A stretch of DNA of 64,000 nt from Chryseobacterium flavum (GTDB lineage: Bacteria > Bacteroidota > Bacteroidia > Flavobacteriales > Weeksellaceae). The notes under the pieces are model-generated. The model had not been told where the DNA came from. It saw only the letters and a program-made list of their open reading frames with translations, and did not search any database. Below are positions 8,822-16,126 of the stretch, one piece after another. The stretch is taken from positions 23,651-87,650 of the forward strand of contig NZ_QNUE01000015.1 in the NCBI RefSeq assembly GCF_003385595.1, in the 5' to 3' direction. Position numbers and translations under genes: made by a program. How positions within the stretch are numbered: the stretch's first letter is position 1; every line of letters starts with the position of its first letter.

Positions 8822-9700
8822 TTATTTATTAAAATAATCCCATACCTCCTTTGAAATGTCTGAAATCATTTTACAGTTCACGGTATCGGTTTCCATTGAA
8901 TTACTGACAAATACAGCTATTGCATAATGTTTTCCGTCCGGCAAAGTAATAATTGCGATCTCATTTTCAGCACCTGTCAGCCCTTCTTTATTTTTTCCGG
9001 ATGCTCCCGTTTTTCTTGCTACAGGCGTATTTTTGGGCAGCTGTTCAATGATTTTGTTTAATCCTGTTGAGGTTGACAGCATTACCTTCATCAGGTAATC
9101 CGTAGATTTTTTTGATACTAATTTTCCGTCATAAAACTTTTTCAGGACGGTAACCGCCGAATTGGGAGTACTATAGTTCTCATACTGTACACTCCAGTCT
9201 TTATGCATATCCTCCTCATTATATCTGATCCGGAATCCTTTTACCCCTTTAGAATCCATAAAGTGCTGAACAGTTTTTGTCCCTCCAAGTAAGCGGAGCA
9301 GAATATCACAGCCGTTATTATCGCTTTTGGCAACCGTGTATTCAATAACTTCACTTAACGGGACTTCTATATTTCCGTCGGGATACTTATCACGAAGTGG
9401 CGACCAGGTATTTTTAAGTAAATTGGATGCATTCAGAGGAATTTTCTGATCTAAAGACAGCTTTCCCTGATCAACAAAATCCAGAACAGCTGCTGCAATG
9501 TGGAATTTAAAAACACTCTGCATCGGAAATTTCTGATCCCCGGATTTGCTGTACTTGAATGGGTTCTCAAATCCCAGGACTGATACCCCGACAGTTGCAT
9601 TTTTACCTTTGGTAATCATATTTATTTTTTGTTCCAGCGCAGATTTCTGTGCAGACAAAAAAGCCGAGGCAAAAAGAAAAAGGAATGCTATTTTTTTCAT
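8822..9700 (-). CDS. bla: Class A extended-spectrum beta-lactamase (PER/CIA-like)
   Basis: Periplasmic serine beta-lactamase of 292 residues that hydrolyses penicillins and cephalosporins. The signal peptide spans about 1-17. All class A motifs are present: SVFK with active Ser62 and Lys65, SDN at 126-128, and KTG at 230-232. The omega region reads NEEDMHKDWSVQYEN rather than the common ExxLN, which places it with the PER/CIA/CGA/CME group that has an altered omega loop and usually a broad cephalosporin spectrum. Chromosomal enzymes of this group are native to Chryseobacterium and Elizabethkingia. A strong hairpin lies 15 bases upstream of the start. Confidence 0.92.
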   Translation of the reverse strand: MKKIAFLFLFASAFLSAQKSALEQKINMITKGKNATVGVSVLGFENPFKYSKSGDQKFPMQSVFKFHIAAAVLDFVDQGKLSLDQKIPLNASNLLKNTWSPLRDKYPDGNIEVPLSEVIEYTVAKSDNNGCDILLRLLGGTKTVQHFMDSKGVKGFRIRYNEEDMHKDWSVQYENYSTPNSAVTVLKKFYDGKLVSKKSTDYLMKVMLSTSTGLNKIIEQLPKNTPVARKTGASGKNKEGLTGAENEIAIITLPDGKHYAIAVFVSNSMETDTVNCKMISDISKEVWDYFNK

Positions 9701-9715
9701 AATGATGGAATTAAA

Positions 9716-9744
9716 AGATCCCTTTTAGCATGTAAAAGGGATCT
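9716..9744 (-). terminator. Terminator or attenuator between the GH5 and bla genes
   Basis: Perfect 12-bp stem (9716-9727 with 9733-9744, arms agatccctttta/taaaagggatct) and a 5-base loop. On the minus strand it is followed by TTTTAATT. It lies between the GH5 stop and the bla start and leaves only 15 bases before the bla ATG, too few for a separate promoter. Confidence 0.7.
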
Positions 9745-9765
9745 GCAATTTAAGATAAAATATTG

Positions 9766-11496
9766 TTATTTTATTTCAAAATAATTCAGGTTGGCACCGC
9801 CTTCTTCAAAATAGATCCTGATCTTGTTTTCTCCTTTCTGAAGACGGATGTTTGGTATGGAAATGGTCTTCCAGTTCTCATTTCCGCCGGTAGAATTCAG
9901 GGATACGGAAGCCAGAACTTCTTTGGAAGCTGTTTCAATTCTTATTTTTCCCGTACTGGCAGATGAATATCTGATGTCAAAAGTATAATTTTTGTCTTCT
10001 TTTGCATGTACCGTATATTGAAGCCATTCACCGGTTTCTGTTTTTCCTACGTAATATTGATTCGTTACTTTATCATTACACTTATAAATATCTACACCAT
10101 CATTTCTCATCTGTTGGCCCGAATTCCATTCAGACCTTTTAGCCGGATCGCTTACCCAGAGATTAATAAAATCTTTATCCAGATAAGCAGAGCCCATTCT
10201 TCCTAAATCATAGTCGGAAGCAAATACTCTTCCGGGAACCTGATGATTTTTGAATGGCTTCGTTGAAGGATCGGTTACCTGCCTGAACATGGCATCAATA
10301 ACATCTCTTTTAATTTCAGTATTGTTCAGTTTATAGTGGTCTGCAATCTGCATCAGTGCTTTTTCTGCATATTCTTTGGATGGCTTTTCACCTCCGTTTT
10401 TCCAGTAATCAAGTAATTTCTCGTATTCAGGGGTTGTTTTTACATTGGTAATGCCTGCAATATTATCAATCTTTTTCATAGGCCAGAATGCATATCCGAT
10501 ATTATGCTTATTTAAAAGCTGGATCAGTTCTGTAAACCATACATTTGAATTTTCACCTGTTTCTCCAAGCCAGACCGGCATATTGTGTTTTTCTCTCAGG
10601 TCTAAAGCATGCTGAATGGTTGGCTCATCATTATAATTCCAGTATTTATGGAAGCTGAAAACCATATTGTCATCCCAGATCGGGATCAGCCCGTTATAAT
10701 TGTTTCCCCATCCGTTCCCTTCAATGAAAATAATGTGCTTTTTATCTGTCTCCCGGATAGCAGCAGTAATTTCTTTCTGAAGCTTCCAAAGCGGGGCATT
10801 AGACATCTCATCCGTTCCGTTCGGATTCTTACCTGTAAAATTGATATTGGGTTCATTGATCAGGTCATATCCGCCGATCCATGGGCTGTCTTTATATCTC
10901 TCAGCCAGTTTCTTCCAGAGGGCAACGGTTTTTTTCTGATTGTCTTCATTTTCCCAAAGGGAAGGCTTGGATTTATCATTATCAGAAATATTCACGTCAT
11001 TTCCCTGGCCGCCTGGTGCCGCATGCAGGTCCAGGATCAGGTACATTTTATTATCTGCACACCACTGAAGGAGATTATCCGTCATTTTAAAACCTTCTTC
11101 CAGCCAGGTGTTCTGACCTTTTACAGGCTCTTTTTCAATAGGAAGGGTATATAAATTATAATGCATGGGAAGTCTTATGGAATTAAACCCCGCCTTAGCC
11201 AGAAAATCAATATCCTGTTTTGTAACTCCGTTTTTCAAGTAAGCTTTATAAAATTTTTGCATTCCTTCTTCCCCGATCAGTTCAGCAATCTTTTCCCTGA
11301 TCTTATATTGAGGGCCTGCAAAATCAGCGGTTTTCAGCATGTATCCTTCCTGAAGCATCCATCCGCCCAGACCAAGACCCCTGAGCTGGATGTTCTCACC
11401 TTTGTCATTAACAATTTTTTGCCCTGAAGTCTTTAATAATTGTGATGTCCCAAATTGAGACAATAATAAAGCAGATAATAGGATAGCTCTTTTCAT
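9766..11496 (-). CDS. Glycoside hydrolase family 5 with C-terminal carbohydrate-binding domain
   Basis: Secreted beta-glycanase of 576 residues. A signal peptide (about 1-18) is followed by the GH5 barrel (about 20-370), with acid/base Glu215 in DLINEPN and nucleophile Glu312 in VWLGETGEN. Other GH5 marks are RLPMHYN near 108 and the substrate-loop His in SFHKYW. The C-terminal ~140 residues form a beta-sandwich resembling CBM6/35, ending ENKIRIYFEEGGANLNYFEIK-like. The substrate could be a beta-1,3, beta-1,4 or beta-1,6 glucan, or mannan. It heads the minus-strand run that includes bla. Confidence 0.88.
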   Translation of the reverse strand: MKRAILLSALLLSQFGTSQLLKTSGQKIVNDKGENIQLRGLGLGGWMLQEGYMLKTADFAGPQYKIREKIAELIGEEGMQKFYKAYLKNGVTKQDIDFLAKAGFNSIRLPMHYNLYTLPIEKEPVKGQNTWLEEGFKMTDNLLQWCADNKMYLILDLHAAPGGQGNDVNISDNDKSKPSLWENEDNQKKTVALWKKLAERYKDSPWIGGYDLINEPNINFTGKNPNGTDEMSNAPLWKLQKEITAAIRETDKKHIIFIEGNGWGNNYNGLIPIWDDNMVFSFHKYWNYNDEPTIQHALDLREKHNMPVWLGETGENSNVWFTELIQLLNKHNIGYAFWPMKKIDNIAGITNVKTTPEYEKLLDYWKNGGEKPSKEYAEKALMQIADHYKLNNTEIKRDVIDAMFRQVTDPSTKPFKNHQVPGRVFASDYDLGRMGSAYLDKDFINLWVSDPAKRSEWNSGQQMRNDGVDIYKCNDKVTNQYYVGKTETGEWLQYTVHAKEDKNYTFDIRYSSASTGKIRIETASKEVLASVSLNSTGGNENWKTISIPNIRLQKGENKIRIYFEEGGANLNYFEIK

Positions 11497-11537
11497 AATA
11501 GTTGTAAGGATTTAAATAGTAGGGATTATTTTAGAGG

Positions 11538-12265
11538 TTAATCATAATGAATGGTAACCCCATAATATGAATGAACATTCATATTATTTATTTTGCCGGG
11601 AATCCATTGGGTATGTAAAACAAAATCTTTCAATTGTTTATTGAATTGTTTTTCAAATATATTGTTTTTTTTGTTTTGAAACCGACTTTCTATTGATAAA
11701 TCTTTAATATTTCCGTCTTTTGTAATAATAAAGCTCGCAGAAGTATACGAATAATATTCTTCGTTCCTTTTAATATATTGCCGGGGAATAGTGTATTGAG
11801 CAAAATAGTCAGCATGAATTTTCTCCTGCTGATCTGTTGTAGAATTGGGATAGCGGGAAAACTGATCGCATTGTTCGAAAGGAAAAACTTCATTAGGATG
11901 CGTTCTCACAAAATCCTGTTTGGCTATATCGTAGGGAATCGATAAAGTCTTTTCCAAATTTTTTGGTTATGAGGCGGTTCATTTCAATTTCACCGCAGTT
12001 CTGATACTGATCATTGGGAAGAATAAGACAGGAAGTAAGCAATTCTCTGGTATTGATATTATTTTGCTTCAGAAGTTTTTTAAATTCTTCTTCCCCAGAT
12101 AATCATGCCCTGATCCTGAAAAAATGTTCCAGGTATAATTTTATAGTTAAACTGATTCTGTGCCTGCTTTTTTTCAAAATTACAATCTATCTCATAACCA
12201 TTTTTCTTCTGGCTACAAGATAGTATTGCAATGACTGCTAAAGAAAAAGCAGACCTTATATTCAT
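11538..12265 (-). pseudogene. Lipoprotein gene broken by two frameshifts (TonB-C-terminal-like end)
   Basis: Three consecutive reading frames make one protein. Frame 1 (12265 to about 12090) encodes a lipoprotein signal with lipobox ILSC (Cys17). Frame 2 (about 12100 to 11900) encodes EEEFKKLLKQNNINTRELL and ends DFIDSL. Frame 3 (about 11935 to 11538) encodes AKQDFVRTHPNEVFPF and a C-terminal part with SASFIITKDGNIKDLSIES, like a TonB C-terminal fold. Each step is +1, so two extra bases explain it, and the 728-base span minus two equals 242 codons. Breakpoints are near 12090-12105 and 11925-11940. The start abuts the stop of the upstream oxidoreductase gene. A real pseudogene or two sequencing errors are both possible. 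Confidence 0.75.
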
Positions 12266-13228
12266 TTAACTGATGAGTTTCATAATTTCAAGGGCTACTT
12301 TTAATGCTTCTGTTCCATCTTCCAGGGATACTTCCACATTTTTATTACCGGTAATGGCATCAGCAAAAGAATTGAGCTCATCCAAAATGGCATTGTTAGG
12401 CTCAATGTTCGGATACTCAAACAGGATCTGATTTTTCTCACCTTCAGCATTTTCTATGATCATATCAAATGGAGTAGGGTTTTCAGGAGCATCCTTCATT
12501 CTGATCACTTCAGCTTTCTTTTCCAGGAAGTCTACAGAGATATACGCATCTTTTTGGAAAAACCTGCTTTTTCTCATGGCTTTCATGGAGATCCTTGAGG
12601 TGGTAAGGTTGGCGACACATCCATTTTCAAATTCTATTCTGGCATTGGCAATATCCGGAGTCTTGCTTACTACGCAAACTCCGCTGGCATGTATGCTCTT
12701 TACTTTGGATCTGGCAATACTTAATAAAATATCAAGATCATGGATCATAAGGTCCAGCACTACAGAAACATCAGTTCCACGGGGATTAAACTCCGCCAGG
12801 CGGTGAATTTCAATGAACATTGGATTTTTGATATACTCTTTTGTAGCAATAAAAGCAGGGTTATATCTTTCTACATGTCCTACCTGGGCTTTGATTCCCT
12901 TTTCCCGGCATAAACTCAAAATTTCCTCTGCCTGTTCCAAAGTTTGCGTTACCGGTTTTTCAATGAAGAAATGAAGTTTTTTTTCAATTGCTTTTAAAGC
13001 ATAATCATAATGATAAACCGTTGGCGTAACAATATCCAGCATATCGATCTGGTTAAGAAGTTCATCAAAGTTTTCAAAATATTTATATCCGAATTCGGCC
13101 TCTAGTCTTTTTCCGTTTTCAACATCTTTATCATGGAAACCTACAAGTTCATATCTATCTGATTGATTAAGAAGTTTTAAATGTATTTTTCCCAAATGTC
13201 CGGCACCTACCAAACCTGCTTTTAACAT
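12266..13228 (-). CDS. Gfo/Idh/MocA family oxidoreductase
   Basis: NAD(P)-dependent dehydrogenase of 320 residues acting on sugars or related compounds. The N-terminal Rossmann fold has GAGHLG at 8-13 and the family signature EKP at 90-92, with the catalytic Lys91. The C-terminal alpha/beta domain follows, with HDLDILL for substrate binding and RISMKAMRKSRFF. The substrate is not evident. Its TAA is followed at once by the ATG of the frameshifted lipoprotein gene, so the two were probably one operon. It is divergent from pcm across 124 bases. Confidence 0.88.
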   Translation of the reverse strand: MLKAGLVGAGHLGKIHLKLLNQSDRYELVGFHDKDVENGKRLEAEFGYKYFENFDELLNQIDMLDIVTPTVYHYDYALKAIEKKLHFFIEKPVTQTLEQAEEILSLCREKGIKAQVGHVERYNPAFIATKEYIKNPMFIEIHRLAEFNPRGTDVSVVLDLMIHDLDILLSIARSKVKSIHASGVCVVSKTPDIANARIEFENGCVANLTTSRISMKAMRKSRFFQKDAYISVDFLEKKAEVIRMKDAPENPTPFDMIIENAEGEKNQILFEYPNIEPNNAILDELNSFADAITGNKNVEVSLEDGTEALKVALEIMKLIS

Positions 13229-13340
13229 AGCTGTATTAAATTTTTGTAAAGATAAGAAAGAAGTTAGATTGTAGAAGTCAGAAAATGCTTTTTGTGGATA
13301 ATTCTTTCCTTTAATTCCACCAATCTAAAATCTAATTTAT

Positions 13341-13348
13341 TACTTTTG
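13341..13348 (+). promoter_or_regulatory. Promoter -7 element touching the pcm start
   Basis: TACTTTTG matches TAnnTTTG and ends only 4 bases before the pcm ATG at 13353, so a transcript from it would be leaderless or nearly so. No -33 TTG is visible. Confidence 0.45.
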
Positions 13349-13352
13349 TCAA

Positions 13353-14003
13353 ATGCAGGATTCGTTTGTACATAAAGGAAAAAGAAAGATTTTGGTGGAT
13401 TATCTACGGCAGAGAATTGGAATCTCGGATGAGAATGTACTTCGGGCAATGAGTGAAGTACCGAGACACCTCTTTATCGAAAGTATTTTTGAAGATTTTG
13501 CTTATGAGGACCGGGCTTTTCCGATTCTGGCACATCAGACTATTTCCCATCCTTCAACGGTAGCAGAACAGTCGGAGCTGTTACAGGTAAAGGCAGGGGA
13601 AAAAGTACTTGAGATAGGAACAGGTTGTGGTTACCAGACTGCTGTTTTACTGGCAATGAAGGCTTTGGTATATACAGTGGAAAGACAAAAAGATCTTTTT
13701 GATTTTTCAAAGAAGAAGCTCAGAGAACTTCATCTGTATCCGAAATTCCAAAGCTTTGGGGATGGTTTTGCAGGGCTTCCGACATTTGCTCCCTTTGATA
13801 AAATCATTGTAACCTGCGGAGCCTCTACCTTACCGACAGAATTATTAAAACAGCTGAATATAGGAGGGAAAATGGTCATCCCGCTGGGGCCGGTTGATGA
13901 GCAGGTTTTATTCAGATTCACAAAGCTGGGTCCTACTGAATTTGAAAAAGAAGAATTCGGAGCTTACAAATTTGTTCCAATGCTGGGAAGTACAAATCAA
14001 TAA
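13353..14003 (+). CDS. pcm: Protein-L-isoaspartate O-methyltransferase
   Basis: SAM-dependent enzyme of 216 residues that methylates isoaspartyl residues in aged proteins so that they can return to aspartate. The N-terminus includes the family substrate motif VPRHLFI and an AYEDRAFPI segment with QTISHPSTVA, the isoaspartate-binding loop. The SAM-binding motif I is VLEIGTGCGYQTA at 85-97, and the later motif DKIIVTCGA fits the family. Length matches family members. It stands alone downstream of a divergent oxidoreductase gene. Confidence 0.93.
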   Translation: MQDSFVHKGKRKILVDYLRQRIGISDENVLRAMSEVPRHLFIESIFEDFAYEDRAFPILAHQTISHPSTVAEQSELLQVKAGEKVLEIGTGCGYQTAVLLAMKALVYTVERQKDLFDFSKKKLRELHLYPKFQSFGDGFAGLPTFAPFDKIIVTCGASTLPTELLKQLNIGGKMVIPLGPVDEQVLFRFTKLGPTEFEKEEFGAYKFVPMLGSTNQ

Positions 14004-14228
14004 AATCTGTTTCATAAAGTTTTACACATAAGTCTCAGGCCTTACTGCTGGAAAATACTTTAAACTTAAGTAGTATGTAATTATGCCTTGCTCATAAAGA
14101 TGTAGTTTTTATGATTTTAGTGTGGTGCATGGAATTAATAAATTTTATATTTTTTAATAATTTTTTAGACCCGTTTCGGAACGGAAATTGGACTTCTTTA
14201 GAACCTAATCACTTAAATCTTAATTATT

Positions 14229-14492
14229 ATGGATACGAATAGATTCAAGGCATCACATGATTTCAGTAATGTTCAGAAGAATTTGCATAATAATCCCGGA
14301 TATAGTGTAGAAAGCTATTCCCAACAGGTAAAGGATTATATCAATGAAATGAAAGGTAAAAATCAGGAAGCCACCAAACAGGGATTTATGAGCCGCGCCC
14401 AGAAGTCAGCAAAAGACGTTTGGGAAGAGATTCAGGAAATGGCTTCAGAAGCCTGGGATAAGAATAAAAAACATTCAGATGAAAAAAAATAA
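14229..14492 (+). CDS. Hypothetical small helical protein
   Basis: An 87-residue hydrophilic protein, mostly predicted helix, rich in Lys, Glu and Gln, starting MDTNRFKASHDFSNVQKN. It has no signal peptide or membrane segment. I do not recognise the family; the composition resembles small stress-induced cytoplasmic proteins. It is supported by a clean ATG and by an intrinsic terminator 20 bases after the stop. The 225 bases upstream hold no gene. Confidence 0.6.
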   Translation: MDTNRFKASHDFSNVQKNLHNNPGYSVESYSQQVKDYINEMKGKNQEATKQGFMSRAQKSAKDVWEEIQEMASEAWDKNKKHSDEKK

Positions 14493-14511
14493 TTTTTAAT
14501 ATTAAAGTTAG

Positions 14512-14543
14512 AAACCTTGCTTTTTACAGAGCGAGGTTTTTTT
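14512..14543 (+). terminator. Intrinsic terminator
   Basis: Stem aaaccttgc/gcgaggttt with one G-U pair (14512-14520 with 14531-14539), 10-base loop, then seven T. Confidence 0.75.
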
Positions 14544-14559
14544 ATTAAATGACGATAGA

Positions 14560-15543
14560 ATGAAAGTTTTTGTAAATAAAATGATTCCTGAAACCGGAAT
14601 CAGGATGCTGGAACAGGAAGGGTTGGAAATATTTTTTCCGGAACAAGAATTCCTGTCGCAGGAGAAATGGCTGGAATATTGTCAGAAGGCAGATGCTATA
14701 TTAAGTGTAGGAACTGAGTTTAGATATGACCGCGCATTTTTTACGGCTTGTCCGGATCTTAAGGCTATTGCACTGTATTCAGTGGGATTTGATCATGTGG
14801 ATATCAAAGAAGCAAACCGGAGGAATATTCCGGTTGGTAACACACCGGATGTTTTGAGTAAAGCAACTTCAGATGTCGCTTTTTTATTGATGCAGTCAGT
14901 GGCACGAAGAGCAAGTTTTAATTTCCGGAAAGTAAAAGATGGAAACTGGGGAGCGTTTGATCCTTTACATGCTTTGGGACAAGAACTTTACGGAAAAACG
15001 CTGGGGATTTTTGGTTTGGGAAGAATAGGTTTTGAAATGGCGAAAAAATCTCAGAAAGCCTTTGATATGAAGATCCTGTATCATAACCGTCATTGGAATG
15101 AAGATGCAGAAAAGGAGCTGAATGCGAAGTTTGTTTCATTTGAAGAACTGATCGGAAGTTCAGATGTTTTGAGTGTGCATGCCAATTTCACTCCTAAACA
15201 TGAGGATCTTTTTAACCGTTCTGTATTTGAAAAGATGAAAGCCAATGCTATTTTTATCAATACGGCAAGAGGAGGTTTCCATAATGAAAAAGACCTGTAT
15301 GAAGCATTAACCTCAGAACAGATCTGGGGAGCAGGTCTGGATGTTACCAATCCTGAGCCGATGTCTGAAGAAAATCCGCTTCTGGAACTTTCAAAGGTTT
15401 GTGTATTACCACATATTGGTTCGGCAACTGTTGAAGCCAGAAACGGAATGGCAAAACTAGCTGCAGAAAATATTATTGCAGTTTCAAAAGGCATGAAAAT
15501 GCTGCATTGTGCCAATCCTGAGGTATATTCCGGACATGAATAG
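14560..15543 (+). CDS. D-isomer-specific 2-hydroxyacid dehydrogenase
   Basis: NAD(P)-dependent reductase of 2-keto acids of 327 residues, most like glyoxylate/hydroxypyruvate or 2-ketogluconate reductases. The Rossmann motif is GLGRIG at 152-157. The catalytic triad is in place: Arg237 in NTARGG, Glu266 in NPEP and His285 in LPHIGSAT. Residues 72-78 (YSVGFDH) form the substrate loop. It starts 17 bases past the previous terminator, so it needs its own promoter, which I do not see clearly. Confidence 0.88.
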   Translation: MKVFVNKMIPETGIRMLEQEGLEIFFPEQEFLSQEKWLEYCQKADAILSVGTEFRYDRAFFTACPDLKAIALYSVGFDHVDIKEANRRNIPVGNTPDVLSKATSDVAFLLMQSVARRASFNFRKVKDGNWGAFDPLHALGQELYGKTLGIFGLGRIGFEMAKKSQKAFDMKILYHNRHWNEDAEKELNAKFVSFEELIGSSDVLSVHANFTPKHEDLFNRSVFEKMKANAIFINTARGGFHNEKDLYEALTSEQIWGAGLDVTNPEPMSEENPLLELSKVCVLPHIGSATVEARNGMAKLAAENIIAVSKGMKMLHCANPEVYSGHE

Positions 15544-15595
15544 CAACTTGGAATTATTTTTGTTCTTATTCTGTAAATCTTAAACCTAAAATATT

Positions 15596-15889
15596 ATGGC
15601 ACCGGAAAACAATATTAATGAACAGAACAGAAGGTTGGAACGCATGGATTATGATCCTAACGAAGATATATTCAAAAGGGAAAAGCATATACCGCTGGAC
15701 GGAGACGGCAATCCTGTTTTTGATGCAGACAATGATGAGGATAAATTAGATAAAGGACTGGATATCCCCGGAGCGGAAGATGATGACGAAATGGAAGAAA
15801 TAGGGGAGGAAGATGAAGAAAACAATTACTGGAGCCTCAGTGACAATGAAGATGACCACGAAGAGGAAAATGATGATGTGCTCACATAA
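15596..15889 (+). CDS. Acidic hypothetical protein
   Basis: A 97-residue, extremely acidic protein (long Asp/Glu runs from residue 40 on), starting MAPENNINEQNRRLERMDYDP. No signal peptide or known domain. It starts 52 bases downstream of the hydroxyacid dehydrogenase. Such low-complexity acidic proteins are common in flavobacteria and their role is unknown. The ordered N-terminal half and an in-frame ATG support a real gene. Confidence 0.6.
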   Translation: MAPENNINEQNRRLERMDYDPNEDIFKREKHIPLDGDGNPVFDADNDEDKLDKGLDIPGAEDDDEMEEIGEEDEENNYWSLSDNEDDHEEENDDVLT

Positions 15890-16126
15890 CTTTGCTAATA
15901 TACTGGCCTTGCTGATTTTCAGTAAGGCTTTTTTTATACTGAACAGATTTCTTCAGGAGAAATTTTTGGTAATATTTTTTACAGTATTGAATATCCGGGC
16001 TGCCATAGGTATACAAACCTGATATGTTCCCATAAGTCAATTTTCCTCTTTCACTTGCCTATATTTTCCAATTTGAATATCTTTAAAACTTCAAACATTG
16101 TTTAAATATAGAACTTTAAATAACAT

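Noticed and set aside
10609..11154. A 181-codon frame antisense to the GH5 gene.
   Set aside because: It lies wholly inside a gene with clear catalytic motifs on the other strand, and its protein has no domain features.
11690..11893. A second frame inside the frameshifted lipoprotein gene.
   Set aside because: It does not continue the protein on either side; the other frames carry the consistent sequence.
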